Of a stretch of 64,000 bases of DNA, positions 57,701-64,000 are shown in pieces (positions within the stretch are counted from its first letter, which is position 1; each line of letters begins with the position of its first letter). The stretch comes from Nostocoides jenkinsii Ben 74 (GTDB lineage: Bacteria > Actinomycetota > Actinomycetes > Actinomycetales > Dermatophilaceae): the NCBI RefSeq assembly GCF_001046875.1, contig NZ_HF571038.1, positions 565,203 to 629,202 of the forward strand, written 5' to 3'. The position numbers were made by a program, and so were the translations under genes. The notes beneath the pieces are model-generated. The model was given only the letters and a program-made list of their open reading frames with translations, made no database searches and was not told the DNA's origin.

Positions 57701-59206
57701 ATGACCAACCTCGCGACGAATCTCGTCACGACCGCCGAGCAGCACCCCGACAACACGATGATCGCGATGGGCGGCAAGCATCTGTCGTATGCCGTGATGC
57801 ACCAGCTCGCCGCGAAGCTCGCCGGCGACCTCAAAGCCTCCGGCATCGAGCCCGGCGACCGGGTAGCGCTGATCCTGCCCAATGTGCCGGCCTTCCCGGT
57901 GGCCTTCTTCGCCACGCTGTATGCCGGCGGCACCGTGGTCCCGATGAACCCGCTGCTCAAGGCAGGTGAGATCGACTTCTTCTTCACCAACTCCGGGGCC
58001 AAGATCGCCTTCGTGTGGCCCGACTTCGTCGATGAGGTCACCAAGGGCGCGGCCAACTCCGGAACCCTGGTCGTGCCGTGCGACCCGATGGGTCCAGTCG
58101 GGGATCTGTTGACGGCCGGCGAGCCGATCACGTCGCCGGTGGAGCGTGCCGATGACGACACGGCGATCATTCTGTATACGTCGGGCACGACCGGCCGGCC
58201 CAAGGGTGCCGAGTTGACGCACGCGAATATCCATCTCAACGCCACGCGCTGCGCGAATGACATCGCGCAGATCACCACCGATGACGTCGTGATGGGCTGT
58301 CTGCCGCTCTTCCACGTCTTCGGCCTCGTCGTCGGCATGCACGCCGCGGTCATCGCGGGTGCCTCGCTCGCGCTGATCCCCCGCTTCGACCCCTCCGACG
58401 CGATCAAGACGATGGCCAACGAGAAGGTCACCGTCATGCTCGGCGTGCCGACGATGTATGCCGCGATCCTGCACCACCCCGAGAGCGACAGCTTCGACGC
58501 CTCCAACCTGCGCACCTGTTGCTCCGGCGGCTCGGCGATGCCGGCGGAGGTGCAGCGGGCGTTCGAGGAGAAGTTCGACGCCCAGATCCTCGAAGGCTAT
58601 GGACTGTCGGAGACCTCGCCCGTCGCCTCGTTCAACATGCCGGGCCGGCCGACGAAGTCCGGCACCATCGGCGTTGCCATCCCCGGGTGCGAGATGAAGC
58701 TCCTCGACGAGGACGGCAAGGACGTCGGCGTCGGCGGGGTCGGCGAGATCGCGATCCGCGGCGACAACGTCATGAAGGGCTACTGGGACAACCCGGAGGC
58801 GACCGCGCAGGCCATCCCCGACGGCTGGTTCCGCACCGGCGACATGGCCACGGTGGACGACGAGGGCTACTACACGATCGTCGACCGCAAGAAGGACATG
58901 ATCCTGCGCGGCGGCATGAACGTCTATCCGCGCGAGGTCGAGGAGCTCATCTACACCCACCCCGACGTGCTCGAGGTCGCCGTCGTCGCGGTGCCGGACG
59001 AGCTGCTCGGCGAGAATGTCGGGGCAGCTATCGCCTTGCGCCCCGGCGCCACCGCCACGGTCGAGGAGGTGCAGGCCTGGACTAAGGAGCGGATCGCGGC
59101 CTACAAGTACCCGCGCACGGTCTGGCAGGTCGAAGAACTGCCTAAGGGACCGACCGGCAAGATCCTGCGCCGCGAGGTGCACGCGCCGGTGGCCGGGGCA
59201 AGCTGA
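57701..59206 (+). CDS. Long-chain fatty acid-CoA ligase (acyl-CoA synthetase)
   Basis: ANL-superfamily enzyme of 501 residues that activates a carboxylic acid as acyl-AMP and transfers it to CoA. It has the P-loop TSGTTGRPKGAELTHAN (near residue 165), GYGLSETSPVASFN near residue 305, the hinge GWFRTGDMATVDDEGYYTIVDRKKDMILRGG near residue 380, and the catalytic Lys in LPKGPTGKILRRE near residue 483. Start after AGGAGG. The length fits FadD-type medium/long-chain ligases; the substrate chain is not visible. Confidence 0.92.
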   Translation: MTNLATNLVTTAEQHPDNTMIAMGGKHLSYAVMHQLAAKLAGDLKASGIEPGDRVALILPNVPAFPVAFFATLYAGGTVVPMNPLLKAGEIDFFFTNSGAKIAFVWPDFVDEVTKGAANSGTLVVPCDPMGPVGDLLTAGEPITSPVERADDDTAIILYTSGTTGRPKGAELTHANIHLNATRCANDIAQITTDDVVMGCLPLFHVFGLVVGMHAAVIAGASLALIPRFDPSDAIKTMANEKVTVMLGVPTMYAAILHHPESDSFDASNLRTCCSGGSAMPAEVQRAFEEKFDAQILEGYGLSETSPVASFNMPGRPTKSGTIGVAIPGCEMKLLDEDGKDVGVGGVGEIAIRGDNVMKGYWDNPEATAQAIPDGWFRTGDMATVDDEGYYTIVDRKKDMILRGGMNVYPREVEELIYTHPDVLEVAVVAVPDELLGENVGAAIALRPGATATVEEVQAWTKERIAAYKYPRTVWQVEELPKGPTGKILRREVHAPVAGAS

Positions 59207-59230
59207 CGCCGCAAGGTCCGTCGAGATAGA

Positions 59231-59267
59231 GAACTGCCCGCCCTGACAAATGCAGGGCGGGCAGTTC
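59231..59267. terminator. Bidirectional terminator between acyl-CoA ligase and USP genes
   Basis: Perfect 15-bp stem (GAACTGCCCGCCCTG and complement) with a 7-nt loop between the convergent genes. The T tracts are short. Confidence 0.8.
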
Positions 59268-59294
59268 TGGGTCGACGGAGCCGCCGGGTCGAAT

Positions 59295-59822
59295 TCAGGC
59301 CTGCGGGATGTCGTCCTCGGTGATCCTGGCGCTCTCGGGCACCTCGAACTCCGACTCGCCGCCGACCGGCCGGACGATAAGCACATCGCACGTGGCCTTG
59401 CGTGCCACCTCTTGCGCGGTGTTCCCGAGCAGTCGGTCGGCAAGCGAGCGGTCATGCACGGCGCCGAGGACGATCAGATCGGCTCGCTGGCTTGTCGCGA
59501 CCTCCAGCAGTGCTTTCGCCGGATCGCCATCAACCAATTGGGTGGCGACGATGGTGGCGCCTTCCCGTTCGGAGACGGCCACTGCGGCGGCGATCGCCGC
59601 CGAGGCAGCTGCCCGACCCAGGACCTGACCGACTCGAGAATCACCGCCGATGGTGGTCACATTCTTGGCCTCCTCACGCCGCGACAGATCGGCGAAGGCA
59701 CAGATGATCACCAGGTCCGCGTCGTCGCGCTGTGCCAGCCAGGCTGCCCGGGCCACCGTCGGCCCGGCCAGGTCGGACCCGTCGGTGCCGACGACAATGG
59801 TGCGATAGTCCTTCTTGGTCAT
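59295..59822 (-). CDS. Universal stress protein family protein
   Basis: A 175-residue UspA-type protein. It has the N-terminal TIVVGTDGSDLAGPTVARAA and the ATP-binding G-2x-G-9x-G-type region LIVLGAVHDRSLADRLLGNTAQEV near residue 115, where the first Gly of the motif is replaced. ATP binding is therefore uncertain. It starts 12 bp after the transporter gene, so the two are probably co-transcribed. Confidence 0.9.
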   Translation of the reverse strand: MTKKDYRTIVVGTDGSDLAGPTVARAAWLAQRDDADLVIICAFADLSRREEAKNVTTIGGDSRVGQVLGRAAASAAIAAAVAVSEREGATIVATQLVDGDPAKALLEVATSQRADLIVLGAVHDRSLADRLLGNTAQEVARKATCDVLIVRPVGGESEFEVPESARITEDDIPQA

Positions 59823-59834
59823 GGGATTCTCCCG

Positions 59835-61241
59835 TCAGTGTCCGCTGCTGGGCATGTAGTTCACGTCATCGACGTCCTTGACGATCGGCGGCTCCTTGAT
59901 CCACTGCATCGCCAGGGCAGCGATCGCCAGGAAGACGCCCGCGAACATGATGGCGTTGTTGGGGTTGTCGCCCAGGAAAGTGGAGTAGATCGTGCCGAAG
60001 GTTAGTGACTGGATGAGCATGGGAATGACGATCATCATGTTGATGATGCCCATGTAGACGCCGTACCGCGTCGAGGGAATCATGCGCACGGCCATGATGT
60101 AGGGCACGCCCATGATCGAGGCCCAGGCGATGCCGAACCCGATGATCGGGATGAACACCAGATATTTGTTGTCGAGGTGCGGGAAGATCACCAGGCCGAT
60201 CGCGGCGAGGAGCAGGCAGGCGCTGTGCACCATCTTCGCCCCGCGCCGGCGGGCGAAGGCGACGAGCGCGAAGGCCACGCTGAAGGTGACGATGTTGTAC
60301 CAGCCGTTGACCAGGCCGGTCCAGCCGACTGCTTCGTCGAAGGCCGCCGATTCGGTGTCGGTGGTGTTCCACACCGACTTGGCCAGCGAGGCCGTGACGA
60401 ACTGCCAATAGCAGGCCAGTGCATACCACTGGAAGAGATAGACCAGGGCGAGCTTGCGCAGCTCGGTCGGCATCTCGACGATGGCCTCCTTGATCTCGGC
60501 GATGGCCTTGCCGACGCCGCCGCCCTCGGCCTTCTTGGCCTGGATGGCCGCCAATTCCTCTGGGGTGGGCGGGATCTCGGGTGTCCGCAGCACCGATATC
60601 AAAACGCTGCCGATCGAGCAGACGGCGCCCAGCATGAACGAGCCGAAGACCCAGTAGGGAATGCCGGCGTCGGTGCCGCCGGAGATGATCTTCTGGAAGA
60701 CGAAGAGCGAGATGTTCGCCAGCGTGATGCCGAAGCCGGTGAAGAAGGACTGCGCGAGGAAGCCCTTGGCGAGCTGGCTCGGGGGGAGCTTGTCGGCGAT
60801 GAACGCGCGGTAGGGCTCCATCGCGGTGTTGTTGCTCGCATCCAGCAGCCACAGCAGCAGGACGGCCATCCAGATCGCCGAGACGAAGGGGAAGAGGAAG
60901 AGGCAGATGCTGCAGCCGAGGGCGCCGATGAGGAAGAACGGCTTGCGCCGGCCCCACCGCGGGCTCCACGTCCGGTCCGACATGGCCCCGATCATCGGCT
61001 GGATCAGCAGGCCGGTGATCGGGCCGGCCAGGTTGAGCAGCGGCAGCGCGTGCCCCTCGGCCCCGAGCTTCTGGAAGATCGGGTTCACCGCGGTCTGCTG
61101 CATACCGAAGCTGTACTGGATGCCGAAGAAGCCGAAGTTCATGATGAGGATCTGCGGCATCGTCATCAGCGGCTTCTGCCGCACGATGGTGGTGTGCTGC
61201 AGGTTGCCCTCGCCCTGGGTGGCGACCGCGTCGGAACTCAT
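59835..61241 (-). CDS. MFS transporter, SLC45/GPH sugar-transporter-like
   Basis: A 468-residue transporter with about 12 membrane spans. The loop-2 motif is MSDRTWSPRWGRRKPFFLIG (near residue 85), typical of the SLC45/sucrose transporter-like group with RxGRRKP. FFGIQYSFGMQQTAVNPIFQ lies in the first span, and SILGVPYIMAVRMIPSTRYGVYMGI-type sequence near residue 370. Probable proton-coupled sugar uptake, which could feed maltooligosaccharide or trehalose metabolism, but the substrate is not proven. It overlaps the SRPBCC gene by 4 bp. Confidence 0.88.
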   Translation of the reverse strand: MSSDAVATQGEGNLQHTTIVRQKPLMTMPQILIMNFGFFGIQYSFGMQQTAVNPIFQKLGAEGHALPLLNLAGPITGLLIQPMIGAMSDRTWSPRWGRRKPFFLIGALGCSICLFLFPFVSAIWMAVLLLWLLDASNNTAMEPYRAFIADKLPPSQLAKGFLAQSFFTGFGITLANISLFVFQKIISGGTDAGIPYWVFGSFMLGAVCSIGSVLISVLRTPEIPPTPEELAAIQAKKAEGGGVGKAIAEIKEAIVEMPTELRKLALVYLFQWYALACYWQFVTASLAKSVWNTTDTESAAFDEAVGWTGLVNGWYNIVTFSVAFALVAFARRRGAKMVHSACLLLAAIGLVIFPHLDNKYLVFIPIIGFGIAWASIMGVPYIMAVRMIPSTRYGVYMGIINMMIVIPMLIQSLTFGTIYSTFLGDNPNNAIMFAGVFLAIAALAMQWIKEPPIVKDVDDVNYMPSSGH

Positions 61242-61729
61242 GCCCGGCCCCCGTTCGCGTACTCGCCGGTGCCGGCGAGGAAGTTCTGCAGCCGGGTCAA
61301 CTCCTTCTCCCAGCCCTCCCCGTGCCAGCCGGCGACATCGGGGTCGTACGGGCCCTGGATGATGCGCACGAGCGTGCCTTTGCCCTCGCGGCCGTAATTG
61401 GTGAATTCGACACGCAACTCGAGCGGGACGTTGGGGTCGATGCCGGGGTCGCCGGTGATCCGTTCGCGGGAGACGAAGACGTCGGGCTCGAAATACTCCG
61501 AATAGACGCCGTCGGTGACGACACGCGTCGTGGGGTCGTTGTCGCGGATCTTGACGTGCGTATGCCGCCCGCCCAGCTTGAGGTCTCCGCCGACCGTCTC
61601 ATCCTCGACGTGCCAGCCGGGTGAGCCGCGCCAGCGCTTGAGCTGTTGCGGGTCGGTCCAGGCCCGGAAAACTTCCTCTCGTGGAAAGTCGAACTGCCGC
61701 TCGACGACCACCATGACGTTGGCTGTCAC
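61238..61729 (-). CDS. SRPBCC (AHSA1-like) domain protein
   Basis: A 163-residue START/AHSA1-type protein: VVVERQFDFPREEVFRAWTDPQQLKRW at the N-terminus, a GGDLKLGGRHTHVKI strand, and the C-terminal helix GEGWEKELTRLQNFL. The fold binds hydrophobic ligands. Function unknown. Its stop overlaps the transporter start (4 bp), so the two and the USP form a small operon. Confidence 0.85.
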   Translation of the reverse strand: MTANVMVVVERQFDFPREEVFRAWTDPQQLKRWRGSPGWHVEDETVGGDLKLGGRHTHVKIRDNDPTTRVVTDGVYSEYFEPDVFVSRERITGDPGIDPNVPLELRVEFTNYGREGKGTLVRIIQGPYDPDVAGWHGEGWEKELTRLQNFLAGTGEYANGGRA

Positions 61730-61828
61730 AAGACCTCGATCCCCTTCGACTGCCGTGCACCTGCACGGATGGCGTCAGCCAGCATCGCACGACCAGCGCG
61801 CGATGTCTACCGGAAGATTGGCGGTCGG

Positions 61829-62788
61829 TCAGGACGCTTGGCCCGGACGGCGCCGACGCGGTGCGGAGTTGATGACGAAGGCGCAGGCCAGCACCACTGC
61901 GAAGCCGAGAACCTGTGCGGTTCCTAGGTGTTCGCCCAGAACGAAGACGCCGAGCAGCACCGAGACGACCGGGATCAGATAGGTCACGGTCGTCGAGACC
62001 ACGGCGCCGGCCGCCCGCACGACGTCGTACTGCAGCACGTAGGCGATGCCCGTGCCGACGAAGCCGAGAGCGGCCACGCACAGCAGCGCCAGCCAGACCG
62101 GGTGGTCGGCCGTGTGCGCCCCCGGAGCGAGGGACCAGGGCCGCGGGAAATTCTCTCGTGCGATCAGCCACCACACGAGGGTGACCGGGACCATGAGCGC
62201 CGACCCGCACAGGAGCAGCGCGGCGGGCTGCGAGAGTCCACCCAAGTCGGCGTGAGCGAGGAAGCGCCGGTTGTAGGTCCAGCCGAGCCCGTAGCACGCG
62301 CCCGCGAGCACGACGATGAGGAAGCCGAGCGGGTCCGGTCGCCCGGCGGCATTCCACGGCTCGGCGATGATGACGACGCCCACGAACCCGACGAGGACCG
62401 CGGTGAGCTTGCGCCCGGACAACCGCTCCGACGGCAGCAGCGCGAGCGCGAAGAGCACGGCCGCGATCGGCGTCGTCGCATTGCCGATTCCGGCCAGAGC
62501 GGAGGAGACCCGGGTCTCGCCCACGACGAATCCGGTGAACGGCAGCGCGGTCAAGAAGACCGAGGAGACAGCCAGGTGACCCCAGACACGCCGTTCCCTC
62601 GGCAGGTGGGAACCGGTGGCCCGCAACAGGATCGCCAGGATGAGCGCGGCGGCGAAGATGCGCCCGGCGGCGATCTGGATCGGGTGCAGCGCGGCCAGTC
62701 CGACCTTCATGAAGAGGAAGCTCGAGCCCCAGATCAGCGCCAGGGCAAGGAATTTCGCTTGCCATGGAATGCGTTGATCGGTGCTCAT
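61829..62788 (-). CDS. EamA-family drug/metabolite transporter
   Basis: A 319-residue membrane protein with about ten spans in two EamA repeats (residues ~10-138 and ~155-310). The first span reads FLALALIWGSSFLFMKVG and the repeat ends are VGVVIIAEPWN and VLACAFVINS. It overlaps the upstream MetE-like gene by 4 bp. Family members export amino acids or metabolites; coupling to the MetE-like gene may hint at methionine-related compounds, which is speculative. Confidence 0.9.
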   Translation of the reverse strand: MSTDQRIPWQAKFLALALIWGSSFLFMKVGLAALHPIQIAAGRIFAAALILAILLRATGSHLPRERRVWGHLAVSSVFLTALPFTGFVVGETRVSSALAGIGNATTPIAAVLFALALLPSERLSGRKLTAVLVGFVGVVIIAEPWNAAGRPDPLGFLIVVLAGACYGLGWTYNRRFLAHADLGGLSQPAALLLCGSALMVPVTLVWWLIARENFPRPWSLAPGAHTADHPVWLALLCVAALGFVGTGIAYVLQYDVVRAAGAVVSTTVTYLIPVVSVLLGVFVLGEHLGTAQVLGFAVVLACAFVINSAPRRRRPGQAS

Positions 62789-63774
62789 CGAGTGGCTTCC
62801 TCTGTCAGGTCGCGGGCGAGATCGATGGCGGTGCGCTGCGTATGCCGTGCGCCCGCCACCGTGGAAGACGCCAGACCGCACGCGGGTGTGAGGGTCAGCG
62901 CGTCGAGATGTTCCGCGGCGAGCCCGACAGTCTCGAAGGCGTCCAGGACGAGGCGCTTGCCGCGTTCGACGGAGGCCGTGCCGTCGGTGGGGAGAGCGCC
63001 GGCATAGAGCCCGATCCCAGACTCGATGGTCGCAGCCAGCGACTCCCAGCGCGCGGGGGTCGCGTCAGTGACGTCGAGGGCCAAGGCCGCCGCTGCGGTG
63101 TTGCGCAGCAACGGGATTGGCGCGCTCGGGTGGCAGCAGTGGATGACGACGGGGGCCGACTGCGCCTCGACCAGGGCGCGCAGCCCGGTCCCCACGACCT
63201 GCGGGTCGACGGCGCGCACCCGGCCGTAGCCACTGGCATTCGGGAGCAGCCCTTGCAAGACGGCGGGCAGGGACGGCTCATCGAGTTGGATCACCAGGTC
63301 GGCGCCAGGAATCAGGCGGCGGGCGTCCGCGGCATACCGGCTAATGCCCTCGCTCAGTGAGGCGAGCAGATCGCGGGTGGCTCCGGGGTCGCTGACCGAG
63401 CGCTCGCCGCGGTTGAGTTCGACGGAGGCGGCGAGCGTCCAGGCGCCCGCGACCTGGAGCTTCAGGGGGCCGGTGTAGCCGTCATAGGCCTCGGCGAGTT
63501 CGTCGAGGTCCTGTCGGATCAGCGCGGCCGTGCGGGCGGCATCCTTGCCGGGCCGGTCGACGAATCGCCAACCGCTCGGCTGGAGGTCGACGTGCAGGTC
63601 GACCAACAGGCCCGCGCCCCGGCCGATGAGGTCGGCGCCCGGGCCGCGGGCCGGGGTTTCGGGCACGTATGGCAGTCCGAGCCCGTCCGCGTCGAGCAGC
63701 AGGTCGCGTGTGGTGAGGATGGCTTCGCGAACGTCGGTGCCGGGCCAGGAGCCGATGCCGGTTGCGCGCGTCAC
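62785..63774 (-). CDS. MetE-like (cobalamin-independent methionine synthase catalytic domain) protein
   Basis: A 329-residue protein equivalent to the C-terminal domain of MetE. GTG start at VTRATGIGSWPGTDVREA. It has the LVIQLDEPSLPAVL segment near residue 160 and a metal-binding HCCHPSAPIPLL near residue 208 (in MetE a His-x-Cys supplies zinc ligands), plus LTLTPACGLASS near residue 297 with the last Cys. In several actinobacteria a similar gene lies upstream of ligA. It may make methionine with an unknown methyl donor. Confidence 0.85.
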   Translation of the reverse strand: MTRATGIGSWPGTDVREAILTTRDLLLDADGLGLPYVPETPARGPGADLIGRGAGLLVDLHVDLQPSGWRFVDRPGKDAARTAALIRQDLDELAEAYDGYTGPLKLQVAGAWTLAASVELNRGERSVSDPGATRDLLASLSEGISRYAADARRLIPGADLVIQLDEPSLPAVLQGLLPNASGYGRVRAVDPQVVGTGLRALVEAQSAPVVIHCCHPSAPIPLLRNTAAAALALDVTDATPARWESLAATIESGIGLYAGALPTDGTASVERGKRLVLDAFETVGLAAEHLDALTLTPACGLASSTVAGARHTQRTAIDLARDLTEEATR

Positions 63775-63814
63775 CGCGACATCATCCCGGAGTCGAGGAC
63801 GCCGCGCGAATCGC

Positions 63815-64000
63815 TCACGGAGCGGGGCGGGCGGCGATGAATCGCTCGACGGATTCCGGGATCGGGCCGACCGACCACGGGGCCGGGACCGGCGCACCGG
63901 CAACCGTGTTCAGGGGTATGACGCCACACCAGACATCGACGGGGCCGGGCGGCTCGCCGGGGTCGCCATCGCGCTGCTTCATGATCCAGTTGTCGTCGCC
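63815..64000 (-). CDS. Probable pyridoxamine 5'-phosphate oxidase-like protein (partial, start outside window)
   Basis: The last 61 codons of a minus-strand gene, from WIMKQRDGDPGEPPGP through VDVWCGVIPLNTVAGAPVPA to the stop at 63815-63817. The VDVWxGVIPL pattern is what I know from the C-terminus of split-barrel flavin/PNPOx-like proteins. The upstream part is outside the window, so the call is tentative. It ends 40 bp before the MetE-like start. Confidence 0.6.
   Translation of the reverse strand, partial: GDDNWIMKQRDGDPGEPPGPVDVWCGVIPLNTVAGAPVPAPWSVGPIPESVERFIAARPAP

Overview
The window is high-GC DNA from an actinobacterium. The gene content and order (leuCD beside an NdgR-type IclR regulator, tRNA-Glu/tRNA-Gln/gltX, ilvD, ilvBNC, serA, leuB, gatCAB, ligA, SLC45-like and TreY genes) suggest Micrococcales, perhaps the Intrasporangiaceae/Dermatophilaceae group. 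The family-level placement is inference from synteny. Most genes lie on the minus strand.

Layout. 1-11.1 kb: the 5' part of an HU gene, leuCD, the divergent ndgR with a palindromic operator, two tRNA genes, gltX, a fumarylacetoacetate-hydrolase-family gene, two poorly known genes, rtcB and citramalate synthase (cimA). An apparent isoleucine-responsive attenuator with a four-residue leader peptide precedes cimA. 11.1-23.3 kb: ilvE, then a tightly overlapping nine-gene minus-strand operon: amino-acid permease, choline/ethanolamine-kinase-like protein, FAD oxidoreductase with aminomethyltransferase domains, FadR-type regulator, glutamine-synthetase-like ligase, aldehyde dehydrogenase, SDR, PuuD-like hydrolase and an internally deleted luciferase-like gene. 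It looks like a gamma-glutamylation route for an amine such as ethanolamine or a polyamine. 23.3-36 kb: leuB, a YtrA-type regulator with an ABC exporter, serA, ilvC, ilvN, ilvB (with a second attenuator whose leader reads Leu-Leu-Val-Ile), ilvD and SixA. Together with leuCD, cimA and ilvE this covers most of branched-chain amino acid synthesis.

36-44.9 kb is the accessory region. A roughly 100-bp palindromic repeat near 36.9 kb has a second copy split by a 6.8-kb insertion. The insertion has the architecture of an ISL3-family composite transposon: two 1.5-kb copies that encode identical transposases, in the same orientation, flank a secreted trypsin-like protease gene, and the whole is bounded by an 8-bp target duplication. 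An IS110-family element has inserted into the outer left inverted repeat at a CT dinucleotide.

44.9-64 kb: gatCAB (glutaminyl/asparaginyl-tRNA amidotransferase), a secreted beta-helix lipoprotein paired with a Tat-exported phosphodiester glycosidase, a large palindromic intergenic repeat, ligA, treY, a 26-residue membrane peptide, a DJ-1/PfpI protein, a kinase gene running into a frameshifted acetyltransferase, an acyl-CoA synthetase, a universal stress protein, an SLC45-like transporter, an SRPBCC protein, an EamA transporter, a MetE-like protein and the end of a probable flavin-binding split-barrel gene.

A window-wide feature is strong over-representation of the heptamer GTATGCC/GGCATAC (about 60 sites counted by eye), in coding and non-coding DNA on both strands. 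It is almost absent from the composite transposon.
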